Assembly: GCF_001586165.1 (NCBI RefSeq)
Contig: NZ_CP014608.1
Location: 2,108,001-2,172,000 of the forward strand
DNA length: 64,000 bases
DNA from: Obesumbacterium proteus
Lineage (GTDB): Bacteria; Pseudomonadota; Gammaproteobacteria; Enterobacterales; Enterobacteriaceae
Direction of reading: 5' to 3'
Positions 34,803 to 43,721 of the stretch are shown in pieces; the stretch's first letter is position 1, and every line of letters starts with the position of its first letter. Under the pieces are notes generated by a model. It did no database searches, was not told where the DNA came from, and saw only the letters and a list, made by a program, of their open reading frames with translations. The translations under genes and the position numbers were made by a program.

Positions 34803-35872
34803 ATGCCTCGCCCCATACACGCTACGGTACATCTATCGGCGCTGACCCATAATTTGCGTCAGATACGTCAGCAAACTCGCGGCGCTAAAATTTGGTCAGT
34901 GGTTAAAGCTAACGCCTACGGTCACGGCCTTGGCCGAGTATGGCCAGCGTTAAAAGAAACGGATGGCTTTGCGTTGTTGGATATCGACGAAGCGATTTTG
35001 CTGCGTAAGCAGGGCTGGGAAGGGCCAATTCTGCTGCTTGAAGGATTTTTCAGGCGCAGGATTTAGCGCTTATCGATCAATATCGACTGACTACGGTGAT
35101 TCACTGTGAGCATCAGTTGCAGATGTTACAGCACGCACCGCTGAGCCAACCAATCGATATCTATCTCAAAGTTAATTCGGGCATGCATCGGCTTGGTTTC
35201 ATGCCTGAGGATTTGATGGCGGCTTATCATTCTGCCCGTGCGTTACCTCATGTGGGGCACGTTACTTTGATGACCCATTTTGCCAATGCTGATAATCATC
35301 TTGGCGTTGAGCCACAGCTCGCCGCGTTTAACGCCGCTTGCGCCGATATTTCAGCCCCACGCTGTTTAGCCAATTCGGCAGCCGTGCTTTGGCATCCGCA
35401 TACGCATGCAGACTGGGTTCGGCCGGGCATTGTTTTATATGGCGCATCGCCAACTGGACGTTGGCAGGATATCGTCGATGCTAATTTACGGCCAGCCATG
35501 AGCTTAAACAGTGAAATCATTGCGATTCAAAATATGGCGTCAGGCGATACTATTGGATACGGCAGCCGTTATCAGGCCAATCAGCCGCAGAGAATCGGTA
35601 TTGTGGCGTGCGGCTATGCCGATGGTTATCCAAGGCACGCCCCCTCAGGAACGCCGGTGTGGATAAATGGGGTACGTACTTCGTTGTTGGGTGCTGTATC
35701 GATGGATATGCTTGCGGTGGATTTAAACGAGCTACCCAATGCGCAAATTGGCACGCCCGTCGAGCTATGGGGACAACATCTGCCGGTTGACGATGTTGCT
35801 CAGTCTGCGGGAACGATTGGCTATGAACTTCTCTGTGCCGTGGCACAGAGAGTTCCGGTGATCATTCGCTGA
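34803..35872 (+). pseudogene. dadX: dadX, catabolic alanine racemase with a one-base deletion
   Basis: Two adjacent frames together encode a complete DadX. Frame one gives MPRPIHATVHLSALTHN to IWSVVKANAYGHG (the PLP lysine is in KANAYGHG) and LLLEGFF, then runs into a stop at 35066. The next frame continues with QAQDLALIDQYRLTTVIHC and runs to 35872. The join is a run of five Ts (35046-35050); one more T restores a 356-residue protein, the E. coli length. As read, the product is truncated at 87 residues and lacks the catalytic tyrosine and dimer domain. Sequencing error in the homopolymer is the main alternative. Confidence 0.9.
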
Positions 35873-35894
35873 TAGTACAAGAGCCGTAATCGAA

Positions 35895-37094
35895 TTAGGA
35901 CTGATTAATCGACTTCACGCGGCCTTTAAGCTTGCTGCTCAGCAGTCGGGCGGATAAGGCCAATAAGCCACCGAGTAACATGACAATCGCCAGCGCAGGC
36001 TTCGCCGACATCGGCAATGCAATGGCGATTAATGCAATACTCGAACCGATCGCCATTTGTACAAAACCGACCAAGGCAGAAGCAATGCCCGCTTCGTCGG
36101 AATAAGGCTCCAGCGCATAGCTGGTGGCGGGCCCCATAATAAACGCTAATCCCGCACAGGCACTGGCGACGGGTAACATGTAGCTTAGCCAGTGTTGGCT
36201 TGCCGCCTCTGGCAATAAGTGCATGCCCGCCAATAAGCCCACACAGCCTAATCCCATCAGAATAGTGCCCAGCATCAAACAGAATGGGCGACCCGCTCGT
36301 TGAATCACTTTATTTGCCAACAGGCTGACCAGCAAAATCCAGAAACCATTACCGCCAAAGATAAGCGAGAAAGTGAGCGGCGAAAGCTGGCCTTCCGTCA
36401 TCAAAACGGTGGGCGCAAAGGAGACATAGGTGATCGCCATTCCCATTGCGCCAGCATTCACTAAGGCAAAACGCAAAAAGCGACCGTTGCTCAGAATGCG
36501 TGCATATTGCTTCAGCGGTAAACCTTTAACCGGTTTGGTATCCGCAGGGCGAGTTTCTGGCAGCCAGATGGCCATAATGATGAAAACCACGACGGCATAG
36601 AACACCAAGAACCAGAATGGGGCGCGCCAGTTAAATAACTCTGCCAATATGCCGCCTAACAGCGGAGCCAATGCCGGCACAATGTTGAGCGTGCCGTTGA
36701 GAAAACCATAGGCTTTTGCCGCCTCGTTGCCGCTTAGACGGTCGCGAACACCGCTGAAACACACTACGCCGGTGCAGCAAACGGCACAGCCTTGAACCAC
36801 TCGGGCAATGACGAAAATATCGGAGGAGGTTGAAAGCGCCGCCAAAATTGAGCCCACGATGTAGAGCGAAATGCCCACCAGCGCGATAGGACGACGACCA
36901 AATTTATCCACCAACGGGCCCGCAATAAGCTGACCCAGCCCCATCACTAATAAAAATAGGGAAATGGTGGACTGAATAACTTCGTTCTTAACCTGAAAAT
37001 CAGCGGCAATTGCCGGGATAGTCGGCAGGAAAAGATCGATCCCCAAAGGACCAAACAAAACAAGCGTAAGCAGTAGCAGAATATAGTTTCGCAT
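35895..37094 (-). CDS. Bcr/CflA family multidrug efflux MFS transporter
   Basis: The 399-residue major-facilitator protein has 12 predicted helices. It shows the 12-TM drug:H+ antiporter (DHA1) features GPLGIDLFLPTIPAIAADF in helix one, VDKFGRRPIALVG as motif A and the motif C-like ALAPLLGGIL. This is the Bcr/CflA group, whose members export bicyclomycin, chloramphenicol or related drugs; the actual substrate is unknown. It converges on dadX with only 22 bases between stops, a position different from E. coli. Confidence 0.88.
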   Translation of the reverse strand: MRNYILLLLTLVLFGPLGIDLFLPTIPAIAADFQVKNEVIQSTISLFLLVMGLGQLIAGPLVDKFGRRPIALVGISLYIVGSILAALSTSSDIFVIARVVQGCAVCCTGVVCFSGVRDRLSGNEAAKAYGFLNGTLNIVPALAPLLGGILAELFNWRAPFWFLVFYAVVVFIIMAIWLPETRPADTKPVKGLPLKQYARILSNGRFLRFALVNAGAMGMAITYVSFAPTVLMTEGQLSPLTFSLIFGGNGFWILLVSLLANKVIQRAGRPFCLMLGTILMGLGCVGLLAGMHLLPEAASQHWLSYMLPVASACAGLAFIMGPATSYALEPYSDEAGIASALVGFVQMAIGSSIALIAIALPMSAKPALAIVMLLGGLLALSARLLSSKLKGRVKSINQS

Positions 37095-37167
37095 AATAAT
37101 TTTTTAATGGTGATTGGCAGTTAAGCAGGTGTTTCTCATCCGTATTTTCGGAAACGTTCCGATATGT

Positions 37168-37737
37168 TTACTGATGATTTTCAAGCGCAGACGGTATCAC
37201 ACGTAGCGAACGGAAGATATCTGAGACATAGCGAGCCTGATGCCGCGCATCGTCCAACGGCAGATGTGGCACGCCTTCAAAAGGCCGCGTTTTTTTAGGA
37301 TCAAAGCCAAGCGTGCGCGCCAGCGTGACCAAGGTACGCACATCCTGTGTGCGCCAAAAATCCCACGGGCAGACCATCTCAAGCTGATCATAGGCATGCT
37401 CCAGAATCGAACAATCGAACTCTTTACCGTTGCCCCATACGTGGACTTTATCCGTTGTGTGGATCTGAATAAAACGGCTGAACTGAGTCAGTACTTTTTT
37501 CAGGGTTTCGGTGCCGGAAAAAGCTTCCTTACGTGCCGCGTCAGACTGCTGCGCCCACCACGCGACCGTATCTGCGCTGATGGTTCGCTGTGGCTGTGGC
37601 TTTTGTGGGCTGATCTGAGCGGTAAAGCTTTCACCTAGCTCACCCGTCATCGGGTCAAAAAATACGGCCGCTACGGAGAGGATCACCGCGCTTGGCGTGG
37701 TATCCAGCGTTTCAATATCTAGCATCAGATGGTGCAT
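37168..37737 (-). CDS. DEDD-family 3'-5' exonuclease
   Basis: The 189-residue protein begins HHLMLDIETLDTTPSAVILSVAAV, giving the Asp-X-Glu of Exo I, followed by VHVWGNGKEFDCSILEHAY (Exo II) and LDDARHQARYV (Exo III with Asp). It is most like the 3'-5' exoribonuclease/exonuclease group that includes phage DexA- and RecE-type and Rv2179c-like enzymes. Substrate (DNA or RNA) cannot be told. It stands alone without phage neighbours, downstream of yccJ. I see no gene with this role at this place in E. coli. Confidence 0.8.
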   Translation of the reverse strand: MHHLMLDIETLDTTPSAVILSVAAVFFDPMTGELGESFTAQISPQKPQPQRTISADTVAWWAQQSDAARKEAFSGTETLKKVLTQFSRFIQIHTTDKVHVWGNGKEFDCSILEHAYDQLEMVCPWDFWRTQDVRTLVTLARTLGFDPKKTRPFEGVPHLPLDDARHQARYVSDIFRSLRVIPSALENHQ

Positions 37738-37776
37738 AGCGTTGCCTTTAACGACAAAAAGAGTGAAAAAAAGAGA

Positions 37777-37801
37777 TAAAAATGCCCGCGGTCACGGGCA
37801 T
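37777..37801 (-). terminator. Terminator after yccJ
   Basis: On the minus strand ATGCCCG pairs with CGGGCAT around a six-base loop, followed by TTTTTATC. Confidence 0.82.
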
Positions 37802-37822
37802 AGTCTGAAGGGATGAGGCGCG

Positions 37823-38038
37823 TTATACGTTGGCGCGGAAGATAGTTTCTTCACCCCAGTACAGCTCATCTTTATCTGTTTTAGAAAAAGCCAATGGCAA
37901 GACTTCGTCGCTGCCTTCTTCCCAAATTTTTTCAGCTAACACTTCATCGTTCTTAGCTAATTCGAAAATTGCGTGTGCGATTTCGATAGATGTCTGACGT
38001 AGACGCGCCCAGTCGGCGATGTGATGTGAATCTGACAT
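37823..38038 (-). CDS. yccJ: Conserved small protein YccJ
   Basis: The 71-residue acidic protein matches E. coli YccJ (75 residues), especially AEKIWEEGSDEVL and KTDKDELYWGEETI. In E. coli it is co-transcribed with wrbA and is sigma-S induced; wrbA is not next to it here. Function unknown. GGAG precedes the ATG. Confidence 0.9.
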   Translation of the reverse strand: MSDSHHIADWARLRQTSIEIAHAIFELAKNDEVLAEKIWEEGSDEVLPLAFSKTDKDELYWGEETIFRANV

Positions 38039-38262
38039 AACAGTCTCCTTAAAGACGAACGAAGTAACCTGATTCAGTATGAACTTGTTTTCGCTATTGG
38101 GTTAGTTTCGAGAGCTCAAGTGCTATAAATTTAATCACTTACCACGGTGTGTTAGCTCGAGAATCAACCGTAACTGCTTAAGGTTAACCTTATCGCAGGT
38201 GTCAGCGTCTAGCCACTGATATATACTCCAAAATTGTTTCATGGCATCAATATGAGAAAAGT

Positions 38263-38505
38263 ATGAAGACAGGACTATGGCCAAAATGGGTTTTGCTTGC
38301 GACCTGTGTGCTGTTGCTCAGCGGGTGTGGCAGCATCATTAGCCGAACGGTGGGGAAAGGGCACGGATATCAATATTATCCAGGCGTGCAGTGGGATCTT
38401 CGCGATAGCCCTTGGCGTTATGTCACGGCGTTAGACGTGCCGTTTTCATTGATTGCCGATACGTTTATGCTGCCGTTTGATGCTAAGCATGGCCCTTATA
38501 ACTGA
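38263..38505 (+). CDS. yceK: YceK/YidQ-family lipoprotein
   Basis: The 80-residue protein has a lipoprotein signal with lipobox LLSGC and a mature part matching E. coli YceK (CGSIISRTVGKGHG, YYPGVQWDLRDSPWRYVTALDVPFS-type core, DAKHGPYN end). It is expected in the outer or inner membrane face of the periplasm; role unknown. It is divergent from yccJ and converges with the AriR-like gene. Confidence 0.9.
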   Translation: MKTGLWPKWVLLATCVLLLSGCGSIISRTVGKGHGYQYYPGVQWDLRDSPWRYVTALDVPFSLIADTFMLPFDAKHGPYN

Positions 38506-38520
38506 ACATGGCTGAGCAGA

Positions 38521-38775
38521 TCACTTGATTTGCAAAAGTCGCTTACGGCGCAACAAGTTTTCATCGCCGATAAGTCGGTCGATTGCGCTTAATAGCAATG
38601 TTTTGCGTTCAAGGCTGGTTTCTTGATCGGCTGAGTGAGCTAACGAGTTAATTAACTTACCATAGACAATATCGCCTTCGCGCCCGACTAAATCGCTGAC
38701 GGCCTCGCCGATAATTTTAGAAACTTCATTGCGAAATAAATTCTGGGCGACATCATCAATTAATAAGCTATTCAT
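38521..38775 (-). CDS. AriR/YmgB-like small regulatory protein
   Basis: The 84-residue helical protein resembles the AriR/YmgB/YcgZ family over its middle (IGEAVSDLVGREGDIVYGKL, LINSLAHSADQETSLERK), which in E. coli contains connector proteins affecting the Rcs phosphorelay, acid resistance and biofilm. Identity is low by eye, so the call rests on pattern and length. No cysteine or membrane segment is visible. It lies next to a porin gene, but no link to it is implied. Confidence 0.5.
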   Translation of the reverse strand: MNSLLIDDVAQNLFRNEVSKIIGEAVSDLVGREGDIVYGKLINSLAHSADQETSLERKTLLLSAIDRLIGDENLLRRKRLLQIK

Positions 38776-39195
38776 CAGTCAGTTCCTATACACAGGTCAA
38801 GCTACGTCAGGTATTTGAGGATGCACTTGAACAGTGCAAAAAAGTAAAACCTCAAAAGTATAGCCCTGTTTTCAGCATGCCCACGGTAAAAGAGATTGAT
38901 GATATTTAGAAAAATGTTAGCAAACATTTTGATATTTTACACAATGATCGAAAATATTAGTAACTCTTATCAATGCAGGCTCTGGGCATATTACCCCAGA
39001 TTCTTGTAGGTGTTTAATTCACCGAATTTTTCCTAAAATTAAGCCCTGTTTTTTATCGGTCTATTTCATTGTCATCAAAAGTATTTTTTGTGTAATAAAA
39101 CTTACATCTTCATTCGGTAAAACATCTGCGCCTTCAGAAATAGGCAAGGCATAAAAAATACGTAATTGCAGATAACAATATTGATGGATGAGACA
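38776..39195. other. Leader and promoter region of the porin gene
   Basis: These 420 AT-rich bases precede the porin gene. OmpF/OmpC-type genes normally have OmpR sites here and a long leader targeted by small RNAs. I see AT-rich blocks around 38900-38960 but cannot place OmpR sites reliably. No ORF is supported. Confidence 0.4.
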
Positions 39196-40299
39196 ATGAA
39201 AAAAAGCGCGTTGGCAATGATGATGACATTGGCTGTTGCTTCTCTGGCAACACCTGTTTCGCAGGCAGCAGAAGTTTACAATAAAGACGGCAACAAGCTG
39301 GATATGTATGGTCGTGTGAAGGCTGAACATTATCTTTCTGACAATAATGCGGTGGATGGCGACCAGTCCTATGTGCGTTTCGGATTCAAAGGCGTTACGC
39401 AGATCACCGATATGATGCAGGGCTTTGGCCAGTGGGAATATCAAATTGCCGCCAACCGCGCAGAAAGCGATGGCGCGACAGGAACAAAAACACGTTTAGG
39501 CTTTGCGGGACTAAAATTTAGCGAGTTTGGTTCGTTCGACTATGGGCGTAACTACGGTGCGCTGTATGACGTTGAAGCGTGGACGGATATGATCCCCGAG
39601 TTCGGTGGCGACAGCTATACCAAAGCCGATAACTTCATGACGGGGCGTAGCACCGGTCTGGCAACCTATCGAAATCGTGATTTCTTTGGTCTGGTCGATG
39701 GCTTGAATTTTGCGTTGCAGTATCAAGGCAAAAATGAAAACGATCGCGACATTACCAAACAGAATGGTGATGGCTACTCGTTATCGACGACCTATGAAAT
39801 CGTTGACGGCATTTCTATCGGTGGCGCGTATGCCTCTTCAGACCGCACGCGTGCGCAGCAGGCATCGGCATTTGGTCACGGCGATAAAGCCGATGCTTGG
39901 ACCGGTGGCTTAAAATATGATGCTAATAACGTTTACTTAGCTGCCATGTATGCCGAAACACGCAATATGACGCCAATATCAGGTACGTCTGTGATTAATG
40001 GAGTTAATACCAGCGTGAAAGGGCTGGCTAATAAAACGCAAAACGTAGAAGTGATTGCGCAATATCAATTCGATTTTGGTCTGCGTCCGTCACTGGGATA
40101 TATCCAATCCAAAGGTAAGGATATTGAGGGTGTGGGCGATGCTGATTTAGTGAAATATATCGATGTGGCGGCCACTTATTACTTCAATAAAAACATGTCG
40201 GCGTTTGTGGACTACAAAATAAACCAGCTAAACGACAACAACCCGTTGAATTTGAATACGGATGACGTAGTGGCGTTAGGGCTGGTTTATCAGTTCTAA
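39196..40299 (+). CDS. General porin, OmpC/OmpF family
   Basis: A trimeric outer-membrane porin of 367 residues. The signal peptide (MKKSALAMMMTLAVASLATP, cleaved after SQA) precedes AEVYNKDGNKLDMYGRV, the family N-terminus. The constriction loop L3 motif PEFGG is present at about residues 133-137, and the sequence ends in the assembly signal LGLVYQF. The closest E. coli relatives are OmpC, OmpF and OmpN, but I cannot assign one. The ATG at 39196 is right for the signal peptide. Confidence 0.93.
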   Translation: MKKSALAMMMTLAVASLATPVSQAAEVYNKDGNKLDMYGRVKAEHYLSDNNAVDGDQSYVRFGFKGVTQITDMMQGFGQWEYQIAANRAESDGATGTKTRLGFAGLKFSEFGSFDYGRNYGALYDVEAWTDMIPEFGGDSYTKADNFMTGRSTGLATYRNRDFFGLVDGLNFALQYQGKNENDRDITKQNGDGYSLSTTYEIVDGISIGGAYASSDRTRAQQASAFGHGDKADAWTGGLKYDANNVYLAAMYAETRNMTPISGTSVINGVNTSVKGLANKTQNVEVIAQYQFDFGLRPSLGYIQSKGKDIEGVGDADLVKYIDVAATYYFNKNMSAFVDYKINQLNDNNPLNLNTDDVVALGLVYQF

Positions 40300-40340
40300 T
40301 AAATAGAGAGTCTAGAACTAACGTGTTCTTGGATTGAATA

Positions 40341-40378
40341 AACCCCGCATACTGAAAGCCAGCATGCGGGTTTTTTTA
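40341..40378. terminator. Terminator after the porin gene
   Basis: AACCCCGCAT and ATGCGGGTT pair with an 11-base loop region, followed by TTTTTTT. It reaches the stop of the convergent ABC gene. Confidence 0.85.
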
Positions 40379-42151
40379 GTGATTGAGCGAGCTAATTTCA
40401 ATCACGGATGGGGCAGAGTAGTACATCTCTTCTTGGTCGGCATCGGCCTGCTTAACAAATTTCCAGCGAATATTATGGAAAGGTGCCACGCTGCTACGGT
40501 GTGCGACGCTGATCAAGGTTGTGTCGGGCAGCATTTGGTTGATCAGTTGATAAACACGCTGTTCAGTTTCTTCATCCAGTGCGCTGGTGGCTTCATCCAG
40601 ATACAGCACGTCGGGTTTTATCACCAGTGCGCGGGCAAATGACAAACGCTGTTGCTCACCAGGGGATAGTTGATGAGTCCAGTTGGCGCGAACGTCTAAC
40701 GCCTGATGCAGATGATGTAAGCGACAGGCTTTTAAAACCTGCTGTAATTCTTCGTCGCTATAACCGTCTGAGCTTTGCGGATAGCACAATGCATCGCGCA
40801 GCGTACCAATGGGCAAATAACTGCGCTGAGGTAAAAACAGCACGCTGCGTTGGTCGGCAGGAGGTTGTGAAATTTCCCCATGCCCATAAGGCCACACGCC
40901 AGCAATGGCACGTAGCAGCGTCGATTTCCCACAGCCAGAAGGACCTGTGATTAAGATTTTATCTCCGCGGCGTGCGTGCAGATTGGCATGGCTGAACAGT
41001 TCGCGCCCTTGATGCAAGCTCAGGGTGAGATCGCGCGTAACTAATGAATCATCACGATCGTCACAGGTCGTGTGAGAAAGATGACTAGGATGTTGCTCAA
41101 TCGCAGTTATTGCCGCGTTAAAACCCGCCAAACGGTTTACACAGGCTTTCCACGAGGCCAAATCAGTAAATGCACCAATGAACCAAGAAAGGGCTCCCTG
41201 TACCTGTCCAAACGCAGAAGCAACCTGCATCAGCGTACCGAGCTGGATGGCGTTGGCAAAATAGCGCGGTGAAGCCACCAGAATAGGGAAAATATTGGCA
41301 AACTGATCGTAAAAGGTAGAGGCCACATTCAGACGCTTCGTTAAGCGCATAATCGACCACCAGTTGCCGCGAATGTTTTCAAACTGGCCGCTGAGCTGAT
41401 TTTTTTCCTGTTGTTCACCGTGATACAGCGCAATAGGATCGGCATTGTCACGGATTCGAATCAAGCCAAAACGAAAGTTTGCTTCGAAACGTTCTTGATC
41501 GAAACTTAATCCCACCAGCGGACGCCCAATCCACCAAATTAAAATTGACCCCATACCGGCATAGAGCAGGGCGAACCACACCATATAACCGGGGATAACA
41601 AACTGGTGGTCATTCAACATGAACGAGATGGAGCCGCTGACCGTCCATAATATGGCGATAAACGAAAACAGCGTCACCAGACTGGAAAGCAGGCCGAGGC
41701 TTAAAGAGAGTGTGCCGTTGGTGAGCGCGTTGAGATCCTGCGAAATACGCTGATCGGGGTTATCAATGGTCTGTTGAATTTCCGTGTGGTAATAGGCTTG
41801 ATGTGAAAGCCATTTACTCATGTATTTTTCGGTCATCCAACGACGCCAGAGCATCTGCAAGCCCTGAGTCAGATAGATACGATAAATCGCGATAACGATA
41901 AAGATAACCGCCAGATAGCTAAAGCGTATTAGCTGCGCTTTGAAAACTTCGTAATTACGGTTTTGCAGCGCATCGTAGAAAACACGATTCCATTCGTTTA
42001 ACAAAACATTGATATACACGCCAGCGAGCGTGAGGGCGATGATCGCAATAAGGCGAGTCCAGGCGCTGACTTTTTCTTCAGAAACCCAATAAGGTTTAAT
42101 CAATTGCCACACTTCTGACCAGTGTGTTGTTCTGTGAAGAGGTTGCTGCAT
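40376..42151 (-). CDS. ABC transporter ATP-binding/permease protein, SbmA/BacA and YddA type
   Basis: The 591-residue protein fuses an SbmA/BacA-like membrane domain (about residues 1-330, with YINVLLNEWNRVFYDALQNRN and DNPDQRISQDLN) to a C-terminal ABC ATPase with Walker A GPSGCGKST, signature LSPGEQQRLSFARAL and Walker B VLYLDEATSALDEE. It is in the YddA/Rv1819c group; relatives import peptides, vitamin B12 or other hydrophilic compounds. AGGAA precedes the ATG at 42151; a longer start at 42247 lacks homology. Substrate unknown. Confidence 0.88.
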   Translation of the reverse strand: MQQPLHRTTHWSEVWQLIKPYWVSEEKVSAWTRLIAIIALTLAGVYINVLLNEWNRVFYDALQNRNYEVFKAQLIRFSYLAVIFIVIAIYRIYLTQGLQMLWRRWMTEKYMSKWLSHQAYYHTEIQQTIDNPDQRISQDLNALTNGTLSLSLGLLSSLVTLFSFIAILWTVSGSISFMLNDHQFVIPGYMVWFALLYAGMGSILIWWIGRPLVGLSFDQERFEANFRFGLIRIRDNADPIALYHGEQQEKNQLSGQFENIRGNWWSIMRLTKRLNVASTFYDQFANIFPILVASPRYFANAIQLGTLMQVASAFGQVQGALSWFIGAFTDLASWKACVNRLAGFNAAITAIEQHPSHLSHTTCDDRDDSLVTRDLTLSLHQGRELFSHANLHARRGDKILITGPSGCGKSTLLRAIAGVWPYGHGEISQPPADQRSVLFLPQRSYLPIGTLRDALCYPQSSDGYSDEELQQVLKACRLHHLHQALDVRANWTHQLSPGEQQRLSFARALVIKPDVLYLDEATSALDEETEQRVYQLINQMLPDTTLISVAHRSSVAPFHNIRWKFVKQADADQEEMYYSAPSVIEISSLNH

Positions 42152-42289
42152 AAGACGGTATTCCTGATGCAATGGTGACACTGAAAGTGATAAACAAACG
42201 CGACAAAAAAACTGTTGTCTAGATTGTGACAGACAGCACAATCCCACAAATGTTCAGTTGTAAATGAAGGTGTCAGCACGAAGAGAATA

Positions 42290-42325
42290 AAAAACCGCCA
42301 GCGGACGGAAATCTCGCTGGCGGTT
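42290..42325 (-). terminator. Terminator after yeaH
   Basis: On the minus strand AACCGCCAGCG pairs with CGCTGGCGGTT around a 14-base loop, followed by TTTTTATT. Confidence 0.85.
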
Positions 42326-42337
42326 CAGGTTGTTTGC

Positions 42338-43615
42338 TTAGTTTTTGTTAACTTGAGCCTGAAATAGTTCTCTAAACACCGGGTAGATATCATCAGGTTC
42401 ACGGATATGCTGCATCGCGAAGTTCTCAAACCGCTGTTTGAGCCCTTCGTATTCACGCCACAGCGTCTGATGCGCCCGGCGGGTAATTTCAATGTAGCTA
42501 TAGTAGCGTACCTGCGGCAGCAGCTTATTGGCTAACAACTCAGAGCACAGCGGTGAGTCATCGGCCCAGTTATCACCGTCGGAAGCCTGCGCGGCATAAA
42601 CGTTCCACTCTGCCGAGTTGTAACGTTCACGCACAATTTCATCCATGAGCTTAAGCGCGCTAGACACAATGGTGCCGCCCGTTTCCTGCGAGTAGAAGAA
42701 TTCCTGTTCATCAACTTCTTTGGCTTGCGTATGGTGACGGATATACACCACGTCGACGTTTTTGTACGTTCTGCTCAAGAAAAGATAGAGCAGGATATAA
42801 AAACGCTTAGCCATATCCTTCGTGGCTTGATCCATTGAGCCTGACACGTCCATCAAGCAGAACATCACCGCTTGGCTGGAAGGTTCAGGGCGGCGCTCAT
42901 AGTTCTTGTAACGCAGATCGAAAGTGTCAATGAATGGGACCCTATCGATCCGTTGGCGCAGATCCGCAATTTCTTTACGGATACGCTCTTCCTCCAGCAA
43001 CTGTGCCGGTTCGCTGTGGCGTAGCTCTTCAAGTACGTTTTCGAGCTCATGTAGCTCACGCCGTTTCCCCGCCGTCATCGCAGTGCGGCGCGCCAGTGAA
43101 TTTTGCAACGAACGCACCACGCTAATATTGGCAGGCACGCCGTTCGAGGTAAAACCCGAACGATGGGTTTTATATTCGGTCAGCTGTTTGTATTGGTTTT
43201 TGCGCAGGTTTGGCAGCGCTAAATCTTCGAACAAAAGATCGAGATATTCATCTTTCGATATCTGGAAGACAAATTCATCTTCACCTTCGCCGTCTTTACT
43301 GGCCTCACCTTGACCACTTCCGCCGCCAGCTCCGCCGCCTTGCGGACGTTCGATGCGGTCGTTTTGCACAAAGTGATCGTTGCCCGGGTGGACACGATGG
43401 CGCTCGCCGCCGCGTCCCTGATGAAACATCGGTTCACTGATGTCTTCATTGGGAATCGAAACAGACTCACCGCTTTCAACGTCGGTCACCGAACGTTTAT
43501 TGATGGCGTCGGCGATAGAATGCTTTATTTGCGACTTATAGCGGCGTAAAAAGCGCTGGCGGTTAACCATGCTTTTATTTTTGCCGTTTAGTCGCCGATC
43601 AATGAAATAGGCCAT
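42338..43615 (-). CDS. yeaH: VWA-like protein YeaH
   Basis: The 425-residue UPF0229 protein has a glycine-rich linker (PQGGGAGGGSGQGEASKDG) and a C-terminal von Willebrand A-like domain with the metal-site motif DVSGSMD. In many bacteria it forms a set with the PrkA-type kinase (yeaG) and SpoVR (ycgB) in nitrogen or stationary stress; biochemistry is unknown. It follows yeaG by 106 bases on the same strand. Confidence 0.95.
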   Translation of the reverse strand: MAYFIDRRLNGKNKSMVNRQRFLRRYKSQIKHSIADAINKRSVTDVESGESVSIPNEDISEPMFHQGRGGERHRVHPGNDHFVQNDRIERPQGGGAGGGSGQGEASKDGEGEDEFVFQISKDEYLDLLFEDLALPNLRKNQYKQLTEYKTHRSGFTSNGVPANISVVRSLQNSLARRTAMTAGKRRELHELENVLEELRHSEPAQLLEEERIRKEIADLRQRIDRVPFIDTFDLRYKNYERRPEPSSQAVMFCLMDVSGSMDQATKDMAKRFYILLYLFLSRTYKNVDVVYIRHHTQAKEVDEQEFFYSQETGGTIVSSALKLMDEIVRERYNSAEWNVYAAQASDGDNWADDSPLCSELLANKLLPQVRYYSYIEITRRAHQTLWREYEGLKQRFENFAMQHIREPDDIYPVFRELFQAQVNKN

Positions 43616-43677
43616 ATTTCCCCCAAACGACGTTACCGTCTGAAATACGCCGTAAATTCCCGTATGCCAACTCGGGT

Positions 43678-43709
43678 AAACCGCGTCGACGGCTGGGTCG
43701 ACGCGGTTT
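43678..43709 (-). promoter_or_regulatory. Strong hairpin between yeaG and yeaH
   Basis: AAACCGCGTCGAC and GTCGACGCGGTTT form a perfect 13-bp stem with a six-base loop, 12 bases past the yeaG stop and 62 bases before yeaH. On the minus strand the tail is TACCC, so it is not a full terminator there. It could lower yeaH relative to yeaG by processing or attenuation. Confidence 0.65.
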
Positions 43710-43721
43710 TGGTTACGCGCA

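Noticed and set aside
35043..35054. Programmed -1 frameshifting in dadX
   Set aside because: A TTT TTC resembles a slippery heptamer, but DadX needs no second product, no stimulatory structure is apparent and the E. coli gene is unbroken. A simple deletion or read error is likelier.
37168..37737. A prophage remnant around the exonuclease
   Set aside because: No integrase, attachment repeat, structural gene or composition shift is seen nearby.
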